Part shown: positions 24,725-36,500 of the stretch, piece after piece | Numbering within the stretch: position 1 is the first letter of the stretch | Layout of the letters: every line of letters begins with the position of its first letter | Assembly (NCBI GenBank): GCA_963921425.1 | Contig: OY992835.1 | Location: 25,743,322-25,807,321 of the forward strand | Length of the DNA: 64,000 nucleotides | Direction of reading: 5' to 3' | From: Dryas octopetala | Lineage: Eukaryota; Streptophyta; Magnoliopsida; Rosales; Rosaceae | Notes under the pieces: generated by a model | The model's database searches: none | Told to the model about the DNA's origin: nothing | What the model saw: only the letters and a program-made list of their open reading frames with translations | Translations under genes and position numbers: made by a program

Positions 24725-25258
24725 CTCTCCCCTGCTAATGTCTTCTTCCTCTCCCCTGCTTCAACACAGACCACCTCTCATTCTCTCCCTCCCCGACCAC
24801 TCATCTCCCTCTGTGACCGCCGCCCTCCCCACCAAAACCCACCCGACCCACCGAAACCCAACCCAGCTCCTCCTATTTCTCTCTCCCAGAAACCCATCCC
24901 CGCCCCCTCCTCTTTCTCTCTCCCCGAAACCCATACCCACCCCCTCCTCTTTCTCCTCCCCGAAACCCATACCCACCCCCTCCTCTTTCTCTCTCTTCAC
25001 GAAACCAATCCTCACATTCCTCGGCCTCCTCTTTCTCTCTCCCCTCTCCCTCCTTGACCGCCGCCCTCCCCACTGAAACCCAACCCACCCCCTCCTCTTT
25101 CTCTCTCCCCGAAACCCATACCCACCCCCTCCTCTTTCTCTCTCCCCGAAACCCATCCCCACCCCCTCCTCTTTCTCTCTCCACGAAACCAATCCCCACC
25201 CCTATCGAACCTTCCTCGGCCTCCTCTTTCTCTCTCCCCTTTCCCTTCCGCCTCCCTT
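24725..25258. repeat. C/T-rich minisatellite in CACTA
   Basis: A pyrimidine-rich plus strand with repeated CCGAAACCCATACCCACC and CCTCCTCTTTCTCTCT blocks, spaced about 40 bp apart. Both strands give long ORFs (Pro/Ser-rich on +, Gly/Arg/Glu-rich on -), but these follow from the composition and repeat period. It may be a captured CT-rich 5' leader of the kinase gene that follows; that is inference. Confidence 0.85.
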
Positions 25259-25417
25259 GATTCCCCACCAGCAACTTATCCCCATCATCAACCCCCACCC
25301 CACCCTGGCCAGCAACCCAACCGGAACCCACCTGCAGCAAACCCACCCGATTGTGGGTTTTCTAATTTGTTTTTTTAAATTGCGGGTTTTTCTGTTTTTT
25401 TTTTTTATTTATGGTTT

Positions 25418-26009
25418 TATTTATGAGATTGTGAAGGATATAGGGTCTGGAAATTTTGGGGTTGCAAGGCTGGTCGGAGACAACTGGACCAGAGAGGCCA
25501 GAAGGACTGTTTCATCTCCTTCACCTCTTATCTTCCTTTTTTTTTTTTTGTGTCAATTCTCTCACTTTGTTTTTCCTTTGTTTTTGATGTTTGAATTTTT
25601 CTGGGAATTGGGTTTTTTTGTTTTTCATTTCGTTGGTGTTGCAGATAGTCGAACATGTGCAAAGGGAGATCATGAACCACAGGTCATTGAAGCATCCAAA
25701 TATTATTCAATTCAAAGAGGTTACTAATGAATTATGTGTATATCCATAAATGCGACTCTTCTATGTAGATTACTAATGTAGAACTAACCAACCTTTTCTT
25801 TTGCTGTTAATTGGTTGTAGAACCACTGTAAATTGGAACTCTTCTGTTAATTTGTTGTTATACTACTATTTTTCCTTATGATCTTTGGTAGCGTTGATTG
25901 TAATAAGGAATTAATTCATTTGTGGCAGCAAATCTGCCATAGAGACCTTAAGCTTGAAAATGTACTCTTAGATGGCAGCACAACACCGTGTGTAAAATAT
26001 GTGATTTAG
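25418..26009 (+). pseudogene. Captured SnRK2 protein kinase exon fragments
   Basis: Three fragments in the order and spacing of a split gene. Fragment 1 (25418-25496) reads YEIVKDIGSGNFGVARLV, the kinase start and glycine loop. Fragment 2 (25645-25722) reads [19 protein letters not shown], the alphaC helix, directly after a TTGCAG acceptor. Fragment 3 (about 25929-26009) reads ICHRDLKLENVLLDGS, the catalytic loop, then stops at TAG. These are signatures of plant SnRK2 (ABA/osmotic stress) kinases. The VAVK lysine segment, the exon between fragments 2 and 3, the DFG loop and the C-lobe are missing, so no active kinase can be made. It lies wholly inside the CACTA element, so it is transduplicated gene debris. 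The source gene is not in this window. Confidence 0.88.
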
Positions 26010-26097
26010 AGTAATTATAAAATTTAGTTAATTTGTTAAATTGTTGAATTTAGTTTAATTGTTAAATTGTTATATTTAATTTTTTTGATTATAAGGT

Positions 26098-26350
26098 GGA
26101 AGGCGAATGCATGCATCTAGGACCACCGAGCTGGCATGCACTCCCGATCCCGATACCTCACCCGCTCTTGATGCCGCAGTCCAAGCCACTCCCTCACCCG
26201 TTCCTGATGCAGCAGTCTAGGCTACTCCCTTTTCGGCTCCCGATGCTATAGTCCAACCCTCTTCGGCTCACCACTACAGTCAAGTTATAGGCACCTCGGC
26301 TCCTGCGTCATGCGGTGTGGCTTTCGTATTTACGCAATTCGGAGGACTGA
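26098..26350 (+). other. GC-richer segment of unknown origin in CACTA
   Basis: A ~250-bp block much richer in G+C than its neighbours. It contains imperfect repeats of CACTCCCGATCC / CTCACCCG / CCTGATGC type that would read as Pro/Ala/Asp-rich peptide with stops. It may be another captured exon or a relic of a transposon ORF, but no family is recognised. Confidence 0.4.
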
Positions 26351-26377
26351 AGTCGAAGCGGGTGAATAAATTTATTA

Positions 26378-26558
26378 ATACATTTTGTATAAATTTATTA
26401 ATTTTTGTGTTATATACATTTTGGATATAAAAAATATTAAATTAAAAAAAAATTAAATAAAATAGGTTTTGTATAAATTTATTAATTTTGTGTTATATAT
26501 ATTTTGGATATATAAAATATTAAATTTAAAAAAAATTAATTTTTTTTTAAATAAAATA
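26378..26558. repeat. Two AT-rich ~86-bp tandem units
   Basis: A TTTGTATAAATTTATTAATTT segment and its following ~65 bp occur twice in a row with few changes, directly before the 3' subterminal cluster of the CACTA element. Confidence 0.8.
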
Positions 26559-26561
26559 GGT

Positions 26562-26978
26562 TTAGGCGACGGAATAATTTCGTCGCCTAAATATACTTTG
26601 GGAGAGGAACTACTAATTCGTCGCCCAAAGCATATTTAGGTGACGAATAATTCCGTCGCCTAAATATACTTTGGGAGAGGAACTACTAATTCGTCGCCCA
26701 AAGAATGTTTAGGCGACGAATAATTCCGTCGCTTAAATATACTTTGGGAGAGGAACTACTAATTCGTCGCCCAAAGTATGTTTAGGCGACGAATTATTTC
26801 GTCGCCTAAACATGCTTTGGGCGACAAACCACATGCCTTAGGAGACGAATTAAATTCGTCTCCCTTAGGTAGCTTTGGGCGACCAAATTGATAAGTTCGT
26901 CGCCCAAACTCTTGGGCGTCAAGTTTTGGGCGACGAAAATCAACTTTGGGAGAGGAACTAGGTTCGTCGCCCAAAGTG
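26562..26978. repeat. CACTA 3' subterminal repeat cluster
   Basis: A ~73-bp tandem unit (containing ACTTTGGGAGAGGAACTA and a facing TTAGGCGACGAATAATT) repeats about three times from 26570. More diverged GGGCGACGAA pairs then run to the terminal repeat. Confidence 0.9.
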
Positions 26979-26996
26979 TTTTTTCTTGTAGTGAGT

Positions 26997-29900
26997 TGAT
27001 TTTTTTTCTCTGTTTTTTTTATGCATATTATTTAAGATTACACGTACTTAATTACCAAACAAAACAAACTATGAGGCAATTATTGTTATGAGATTCCGAA
27101 TGGACATTTGTCTTACATGCACCGTTGACTTTTTACTTTTCACATGTGGGCAAGAATGGAGTTAATTTGCAGCATTACATTAATTTAAAAGACAATATTA
27201 CATACTTCTCAAATGATTTTATTTTGTCTACCAATTTATTTAAGATGACATGTCTTTGATTATTCTAGTGATTTTCAAGCGCAATATTTAGTATAAATAT
27301 TCATTATGTTCTCTTAAAATATCAATAATAATGAGAGATTAAAGATATCGTAATATTTAAAATTTATTATTCGATCAATAGAAGTAATATATATTAAGGT
27401 TTATTGATTTTAACAACTAAATTTCAATAACTTTTTAGTTTAAGTATCAAAATTAGATAGTATTATAGATTAGATACTAGTTGAAAAGTCAAATAAAATA
27501 ATAAAGTAAAAGGTATTAGAATTTATAAATATTACATGATATGCCACTACAATAAAAAAATAAAAATAATATTACATCACAAATATTATATTAATGTATA
27601 CTATATTGTATTAAAAAAAAAAATCAATCCAGTCACAACTTAATTGTGACTATCTTGATAAATTAAAAGAGACACTTCACACCACTATACTAGTAGTATA
27701 CCATATATTATTTTGAGTAAAAGTATTGTTTTGATCTCTATTTATACTATATTGTAGTATAATTTTTCTAAAAAAAATTCAATTAAGTCACAACTTAGAT
27801 GTGAATGTCGTTTAGTCACAACTAAATTTGAAGTTATGAGTGTCGTACAGTCACAACTAAATGTGAAGTTGAGACTACATTAATAAATTTTTAAGATAAT
27901 ATAAAAGTCTCAAGAGCAATTTTGTCAAAACCTTATAAATTTTAACTAACACCCATCATATGTGGGCCAAAAGACAAAAATGTCAAATGAAAAAGGCTTA
28001 AATCAAATGGGTCAACATATTTGTGACCTAATAAAAAAAACTACATTTAAATTTGGTAGTTCAGTTGAAATATTATATAGTCTTTATGCTATATTAAAAA
28101 ATTATTGAGATTTAATATTTAATCATAATTTTCTATATATATTATGCAATAGATCGAGTACATTAATTAAAAAGAACAGTTTTAGTGTGGTAGCATGGTA
28201 TAGTATGAGTATCCAATGCAAATGGAATTAATTGTAAGTAGCTGCCAAAAATGGAATATAAAATACAAATTAATGTAGAGCAAAGATAGCAGATAGCACA
28301 AGGTGTGTCGTTGAATAGTGGGACACAGGCACACTGAATCCATACATAAATCTCAACACCGCTCTATTCGGGACAGAGGCACCCATGCAATGTTCCAAAA
28401 ATCTTTAGCAGCTGCAGCAGTAAGTAATCAGTCCACAGTCCTCAGCCAAATAGTTGACGAGGTCAGAGATATATCTTTACCTCTCTCTGTTTTTTTGGTC
28501 AGCAGATATCTTTACCTTCTGAAACTGAATGTATAAATTAAAGAGAGAGACAGAGGGAATTAAAGTAAAAAAAAAAGCAGAGAATAAAGTTACTGCTCTT
28601 GTATGTTCCCCGTAATCCGTAGTCAATACGAGTACTGAAGAAGCCACCTCTAAGAGTAAGATAGATTCAGACCGAGTCTTTGACCAACATCTTCACTTTG
28701 TCAACCTCGACCCTTACCTTTACTGTCCAATGCACAACATGCAACTACGTACATCGTATCCATGTGGCAAAGCACCGTAAAGCCAAAAATAAAGCACTGC
28801 AAAATCTATTCTTTATATTTGATACTTTTAATGGAAGCATCTTGATCAAGTGGCCAAAATCTGTTAATCAGATATTGTTTAGCTTAGATGTGGCCAAAAT
28901 CTCTGTTAATTAGGTTCACTGGAGCTGCACGTGGGTAGCAGTTGCAAAGATCATAGCCGGATTTACCCTGCGGTTTTTAATTAGTGTATACCATCATCGT
29001 AAATCGCTCAACGCCTTCTGCGAGAGAGAAGGTATTATATATATTATAAATTGACAGACTCTGAAAGCTTCGTTCGGAAACAGACACATATACAAGAATC
29101 CCAGACGTGGCAGCTAGTCAAGTATATATGGACATTCCCGAATGCAATTGTCACGAACGAATTAAGTTTAATTTACTTGGACTCTTCTCGATCTCCAGTG
29201 AATAGTGATCTTTCAGCCTTGGGTAGTCTGCTCATTACGACTTTATTTAATTTATATATAGAGATTATTACTTAATCAATTTAAAATTTGGCTTGAAGAC
29301 AAAGAGATGCTTCCACGAATGAATCCAACCATGTCCTTACTCCTTGGTATTGGTGACAGTTGCGAAACAGTTTAAGGGAAGCTGAGGAGCAACTATATTT
29401 AAGCAGCTCCCTTTTAAAAAATAAAAAATAAAAGTTATGGCGGGTCGCGCGCAATTCTCGTTGAACGCAGCGAAAACCAAGCCATCGAGTACGTGGCATG
29501 CACCATGCAGTACCAAGCATATACTAAGCTGGCCACTTGGCCAAATAGCAACTTCCCAGCTTTGAATCAAGTTAAACTAAAATAACCCCGATAAAACAGG
29601 TAAGGGTTGGAGCAGAGCTGCAGGATAGTGTTCTTCTATTTTTTTTTTTTTTTTTTTTGAAAACCTTTAATTATATGTTCAACACAGGAAATGGGTGAAT
29701 TAAAAGAATATATCGACCGATACAGAAAATCTGGAATAGTAAATTAATATGCAATATAGTGAGACAGACTACGTACAGTTAATTGGAGTACTGAAATAGT
29801 AAATGGAGGTGTACGTAACTATATATAAAATCTCAAATTTTGGGTCGTGTCTCCAAATTTGCAACAATTGAGCCGCACGATTCGATCCAGATTTGAAAGC

Positions 29901-31130
29901 GTTGAATCCTCGATATGAATCAGATGATGGAGTAAAAAAGAAAACAGTAGTATACGAGCAAGAACTATTAACGCGTGGAAAATGTGAATCACTAATTCTT
30001 TAGTGATGTAAGTTAGACATAGTACGTTGACATATGTGATCATACACGTGGTGGGGAATTAAGGTGGTAGTTTCTTCTGTTCATGAGCTTTTTTATTTAT
30101 TACATTTTAATAGAGATTTTCACGTGAGCTTAGCTCTTTAATGACCCTCGATCAGAATAGTTGGGAACTTCGACAGTCGCAGCTGTGGTTAGTTCCCTCT
30201 CAATTTCCTCGAAGGTACGTACCGATATTTCTTCTGGCCATGACATAAAAAACCTTATTGCATGGTGTGCCATTTGGTATACCATAGAACAGTCATGCAT
30301 TTTGCGAAAATAGACTTTTAAATTTATATTACACGATTACAATTAAAACAAGTAAAAGCAAGAAAAGTTGAGAAATTCGTAATTTGCTAGGTCCTCAACA
30401 ATAATATATTTATAATTATAGTGGTATATATTGAATAAATATTTAAGGAAATTGTGTTATATTACTTGAGGATGAAATCCAGGAAATTGAGACTGTGAAG
30501 TGGGTATTGGTTTGTGAAGACATAAGTGTTAAGTGTGGCTTTCCTTTCGTTCTCATTTGGATGATCATCTGGATTTTTCAAATTTGAGTTTGACTGTTGT
30601 TATTCTTTATCCAATGGCTTTAAATTTGCACTGCTGTGGCTAGATATCATCTTCAAGATGTCTTACGGGTCGTTCCAATGGCCTTGCTGCACTTACTGGG
30701 CCCAATCTTGGGCCACTTTACTTGTTGGTGGAGATCATTCAAGTTGTCTTCCACAATTGGGACAATTAAAATGCATATCCGATATATATAGCCAGTAACC
30801 ACCACCTTGCTTCTTTACCAATTCAAAATCCTTAATTACTTCCTTTTAATTTTTTTTAGATACTTTTGGGTGATAAATCAGAATATTTTGTTCTAACTAA
30901 GCCCAACGTTGCACCTGATAAAATCTGAGCAAATCAGACTCAAGCTAAGTGGTCAAAAAATCTTCTCATTTCAGATTTTAGCCCCACCTAACTGAAATCA
31001 ATCATTAGGATTTAAAAAATCACTGGCGCCAAAGTTTTTTACAATTAAATGAGATATTTGTACACTAATTATTTAATATATCAATTTGCTGGCCAACAAA
31101 GCACAAACGAATGTTATAAACTTTTTGTGG
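26997..31130. other. 4.1-kb AT-rich intergenic region, no gene recognised
   Basis: Very AT-rich from 27000 to 28300, with short direct repeats of TAGTCACAACTAAAT (about 27811 and 27850). 28300-29600 is of mixed composition, with only short ORFs that lack any known motif. A poly(T) tract lies near 29640-29658. Nothing here supports a coding or RNA gene. Confidence 0.5.
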
Positions 31131-31707
31131 ACCTCAAAATTCAAATATATACCAACCTATTTTTCTCTCCTTTAGTCAATTTGCAAAATGATATTAAGTT
31201 TGATCATGTAAAGGGCGCCATCCCATTAAAACACGAAACGACAATCCCAGGCCCGGACCACTAGCTTTGTTCACTTCCACTTAACTACCATAAAGTAAGA
31301 GTTGTTTTGAAGCCATATTTGGTTCAAGGCTCTAATTACTCCTCCAATTATGTATTAAAATATGTTGCTTTGCTTGTGGTTCAGAGTTCACTAACTCAAG
31401 CAAATTTGATATAATCACAAATGTAATCATGTTCAGGAGTGAGCATCTTTGTCTTCGATCTTTTTAGAAAAATTGGGAGCAATTACCAAATAATTAATTC
31501 ATTTATTAAATTTAATCGTGTTTTTTTGGCCTCACGTACGTACGTATGGGATTAGAAAAAGCCAAAACAGATGCTTGAAGGAGCCGAAATCGTCAATTAA
31601 TCGTCCAAAACACGGGGAAATGATGCTATGAATTAAGGTTGGTGCGGTGGGAAACCTATGTATGATAAAGGCACCATTTAAAAAATATATGCATGTTTTC
31701 TTTTTAA

Positions 31708-32426
31708 GCATAAATTTAATTTAGACACATATTTATATATGTTATTTCAACGGGGTCCACGAACTTTCAAATATTTCAAATATACACTTGATTTATTATG
31801 AAAATTGAAAAATGAAATTTCGTCCATCAATTTATTGAGAGATCAGTTAAATGTCAGCTTAGTTTTTGCTAACGGAGATTAATTGGCGACGTGGCACCAA
31901 CTCAGCATACATTTCCCGCTAAATGAGCAACACATGTCCACTTGACACGGGCTCACACACCCATCACTTCTTTCCCGCTCGTTGAATGCTCTCCTGACCA
32001 TTTAGTCTCCAAAAAACATCACGTTTTCTCCCAAATTTGAATATAAATCTCTCACTTGTGTTCAACGAGCGAGAAAGAGATGATGAGTTTGTGGACCCGT
32101 GTCAGGGGTTAGGTGGACCTGTGTCGCTCATTTGGCTGGAAATGAGCGACACGGGCCCACAAACTCTCACTCTCTCTATTATTATTAAATTGTAAGCCCG
32201 TGTTGCTCATTCGGCGGGAAATGTTTGCTGAGATAGCGCTACGTCGTCAAGTAATCCCTGTCAGCAAAAGCCAAGCTGTCATTTAACTGATCTCTCAACG
32301 AATCAATGGACATAAATTCATTTTTCAATTTAGATAATAGATTAGGTGTATATTTGAAATATTTTAAAATTCATGGACCCCGTTGAAATAGTTTATATAG
32401 TTATGTGTTTAAATTAAATTTATGCC
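31708..32426. mobile_element. Mutator-like long-TIR MITE in unit A
   Basis: Starts GCATAAATTTAATTT and ends in its inverse (AAATTAAATTTATGCC). Inverted arms run for roughly 250 bp. The 10-bp target duplication TTCTTTTTAA lies at 31698-31707 and 32427-32436. Unit B has the site once, uninterrupted, at about 42480-42490. No coding sequence. Confidence 0.88.
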
Positions 32427-32746
32427 TTCTTTTTAAGTTTTTATAGTTTTGTAGTGGGGTTTCACTGGTGATGGAGATGGAAATCATGGAATGAGCTTAA
32501 TTTTCGTTAAATTAATGATCGTTTAAAGAAAGCTTAAAGACTATATTGTTTCAAATTACAAGTAGCAACGCTCTTTCTCCTAATTATAATTTTTTCATGT
32601 AAAGCACACATTCCCAACTTCTTGACTCAACCTGGTGATGATGACCCGCCTTGTAGAATTTTTGTTTCAATTATAGTTATTATAATGATGGTAATTAGCA
32701 GTTTAGCACCAAAAAAAAAAAAATTACAAAAAAATGAAAAGAAAAA

Positions 32747-33233
32747 GGCTTATTTACACCATTGTCCCCTGTAAAATACATTTTTTTTCACTTCGCCCCC
32801 TGAAACTTAAATCATCACAATTTGCCACATGAACTTCACAAAGTTATTGCAAAAAACCCTATGCCGTTAACTCTGTCATTTTTCCGTTAAAATAGCTGAC
32901 GTGACACCTATATAGCATGAGTGAGACCCTTTTTTAGTTATGTAAAATCCATGCGAACAAAAAAAATAATTTTTAAACTAAAAATAATAAGATCCATGTC
33001 AATTTTTTATAATTTTGCTTGTCTACATGGATCTTACATAACTAAAAAAGGATCTCACTCATGCCATATAGCTGTCATGTCAGCTATTTTAACGAAAAAA
33101 TTGACAGAGTTAACGGCATAGGGTCTTTTGCAACAACTTTGTGAAGTTCATGTGACAAACTGAGAGGATTTAAGTTTCAGGGGATAAAGTGAAAAAAAAA
33201 GTATCTTACAAGGGGCAATGGTGTAAATAAGCC
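32747..33233. mobile_element. Foldback MITE (487 bp) in unit A
   Basis: Starts GGCTTATTTACACCATTG and ends with its imperfect inverse (CAATGGTGTAAATAAGCC). The arms pair over almost the entire length. The 9-bp target duplication AAAGAAAAA is at 32738-32746 and 33234-33242, consistent with a Mutator-type element. The matching spot in unit B is rearranged, so there is no clean empty site. Confidence 0.88.
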
Positions 33234-33554
33234 AAAGAAAAAAGTTGCACACCCCGATCAATTATCAACATGGCTATTGAACTATGGTCAATTTCGACTG
33301 TTTTCCAAACTATAATCGGGCCAGACCAAAAACAAAAACAAATTTAATTGGGCTTTTTTTTTTTCAGTATATTGGGCTTTAAGCCCCTGCAAGTCCAATA
33401 ACAAATCATTCCGTGGCCAGGCCCTGATGTAATTACCCGAAGTATCAATTGGCCCAGTCCCGTTACATTATCACCTCTTGGACAATCACAAGTCGACAAC
33501 TCCTCCGTGGATTTTATCGAAAAAAAACTCCTCCGTCTCAGCACACCAGCGCAA

Positions 33555-36500
33555 ATGACCTCAACAACCAACGAAGATAAGAAGAGTAATCTCTCTCTCT
33601 CTCTCTCTCTCTCTGTGAACACAATGAGGAACAATCCAAATTGAAACAAATGAATGCAAAATTAATCCAAAATGAAACAAATTAATGCAAAATTATATAA
33701 CTTTTTGCATTTGTTAGCAGCCTAGTAATGTGAAATGATAATCTTTTGTGGGGTTTTCAGGCTCTGTCAAAAGAGTAGCTGTTGTTGGTGCTGGTGTAAG
33801 GTATGTTAGTCAATTATAGCATTGCAGCTTTTAACCAAGTAGCAGTGTTAGACATTATTTGTTTTGTGTTCGATTTTTTTCCCAAAACTTTGACCGACTT
33901 TATGTTACAATTGCTCAAGCGGGCTTACTGCCGCCTACAAGCTGAAATCACATGGCTTCAAGGTCACAGTATTTGAAGCTGAGGGAAGAGCTGGAGGGAA
34001 GTTAAGAAGTGTTTCATATGATGGTCTAATTTGGGATGAAGGAGCGATTACAATGGTGAATTTTTTACTATTGAACTATTGAAGGGTACTCTATAGTTAT
34101 TATGATGCCTATGCTAACATTGAGGTTTTATTGCCCTTTTGCAGACTGAGAGTGAAATGGAGGTCCAAACTTTGCTCGATGATCTTGGACTTCGAGAAAA
34201 GCAACAATTTGTAAGGGGTTCTATTTATATCTCACATATGTACGAGTGTTAAATTATAGTTTGTCCAAACTCTGCTGCTGTGGCTGATTTTTGTATTGAT
34301 ATAATGCTTAAATTGGTTGTTGTCTACTGTTACAGCCAATCTCACAGAACAAACGTTATATCGTAAGGGATGGGTCGCCTGTGCTGGTATGTCTTGCTTG
34401 TTGCATCTGTATTGTTAAATGAGTTTGCATCTTGTAATGGTTATTTGTAAGACATATGTAATACTTTTTTCTTTATTTTTTGGGGCTTGTACTTCCTTAT
34501 ATAGCTGGCTGTTCCTCACTGTGACCGTTACCTTTGGTCCATTTTTCACATCAGATACCAACGAATCCAGTCGCACTGATCAAGAGCAACATTCTTTCTA
34601 CAAAATCAAAGGTTTATTTTCTACAATATGCAGCATGTCCAATGAGTTAGTTTCATAGTTATTTAATCATCTTGCAATTCTGGTCAGAATCAATGCAAAA
34701 TATCTTGTTTGGGCAGCAAAAAGCTTGCCACAAGCCCGCCATATCATTTAAGTATGCATCAAATTGAGTATGGATTTCTGTATCACAGTTTCAGATTATT
34801 CTGGAGCCATTTTTGTGGAAGAAAAAAAGAGTTTCCAATGATTGCACCCAAGAAAGGCAAGTAGTCTCCTCTGTCACTAAATTTTTTTGCACTTAGTCTC
34901 TTATTTACTTGTTTTTTTTTTCCCAAAGTGATTTTCTAAGAATTCTAGTTTTTTGCTTGTTCTTCTGCAGTGTCGGTGGGTTCTTTCAGAATCATTTTGG
35001 GAAAGAGGTATATATTGCATTGCAATAGTTTTCCAAATATAGTCTTTTGCTTTCTCTGATGATTGATTACGCACATCATGCTGTCAAAATACTTGCAATT
35101 GTTGAAATTTTTATTTTATTTTATAATATTATTGTTATCATTTTTGCTTGCAAGGTTGTTGATTATCTCATTGACCCCTTTGTTGCCTACACAAGTGGTG
35201 GAGATCCTGAGTCTCTTTCTGTGAGTAATGTAACAGACTTTGGGTGACTTGTGTGTATTTCACACCTGTGACTAATGTTTTTGTTTCTTAACTCATCAAT
35301 TGTTACCTGAAACTGGAAAAGATATTTAAGCTGCCTTTCTACTTTTTCCATGCATCCATTTCACAAATCTGGTCAAGGCTGATCCCCCTTTCCCAATACC
35401 ACAAATTTTGGGTTTTCTGAGTTGGTCTTTTCAGCCTTGTTATTTTGTGAGTTACAACATGGTTCTATTGGTGCTTATTCATTTTCTAGCGTCTTTAATA
35501 ATTCTATTGTGTTGCCTTGTGATCCTTCAAACAGATGCGCCATTCTTTTCCGGAGCTATGGAATATAGAAAAAAGGTATATTCCTTAGTCTACCTGAAAC
35601 TGAAATTACATTTAGGAACAAAATTAATATTGGATCTGTATCATCTACCCTGACCGATTCTAACAAAAAGCAGTTGGTTTCTTGTTATCCTTGCTTTCAC
35701 TAATGATATTAATATGGATGGTGAACTAGTGTTGTGATTAATATAAGTAAAAGTTACTAAACAATATTCTGTAGTTAATGCTTGTGGCATTATCTATATT
35801 TGTTGTAAGCACCAGATTCTCTATTTTATCAGGTTTGGTTCTGTTATTGCTGGGGCAATTCAATCAAAATTATCTGCCAGAAAGGAAAAAGCTGGAGAAA
35901 CAAAGGATTCTGTAGAAAAAGGGAAGCGTCAGCGTGGTTCATTTTCGTTTCAAGGTGGAATGCAGGTATAATTTTTTTGGGTTACTTTCCTTCCTCAAAG
36001 GTTACGAAAACTTTTGTAATTTCATGTTTTTCCCGATGTTATCTTATTTAGAATGTTCCTCTTGTCTGTAACTTTAGTTGTAAACATTTCGTTTATATCT
36101 TTGTTGCACATCATATATATTTAAAACTAAAATGCTTTTTTAATTTTCTGTCTAGTGCAGACACTCACTGATATGTTGTGCAAGCAGCTTGGAAAAGATG
36201 AGATTAAACTAAACTCAAAGGTTTTGTCATTATCTTACCGTCATGGTGGGAATTCTGCATTAGAAAGTTGGTCAATTTCCTCTGATGCTAATGTTGACAA
36301 GCATTTATCTGTCGATGCTGTAATCATGACGGTTAGTATATATATCATTATTACTAAGTACATGATTTTAGTGGTTTATTGACTTTCTCGTTGGGGCACC
36401 TGTTGGTTCCCATGTAATCAGGCATTACAAGGTGTGATTATGCATCCAACATTGTTTCTATGGAAAACATTTGTTTTTTGAAATAAATCAAGACAGATCT

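Larger units (their letters stand above)
21321..26993. mobile_element. Non-autonomous CACTA (En/Spm) transposon, complete
   Basis: The ends are CACTACAAGAAAAAA (21321-21335) and its exact reverse complement (26979-26993). The flanks carry a 3-bp target duplication AGT (21318-21320 and 26994-26996). This is the hallmark of the CACTA superfamily. Subterminal TTTGGGCGACGAA repeats in both orientations pack the ends, as expected for transposase-binding sites. Length is 5,673 bp. No TNP2/TNPD-type transposase ORF is visible, so it depends on a partner for movement. Inside are extra repeat blocks, a ~350-bp satellite array, a C/T-rich minisatellite and kinase exon fragments. Confidence 0.95.

Noticed and set aside
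24738..25346. Long Pro/Ser-rich and Gly/Arg-rich ORFs on opposite strands
   Set aside because: Product of C/T-rich minisatellite composition inside a transposon, not independent genes.
21321..26993. CRISPR-like reading of the regularly spaced short repeats
   Set aside because: Spacing is irregular, units occur in both orientations, and the element is a bounded eukaryotic CACTA transposon.
27544..27560. CACTACAATAAAAAAA resembling a second CACTA terminus
   Set aside because: No inverted partner terminus or target duplication was found downstream.
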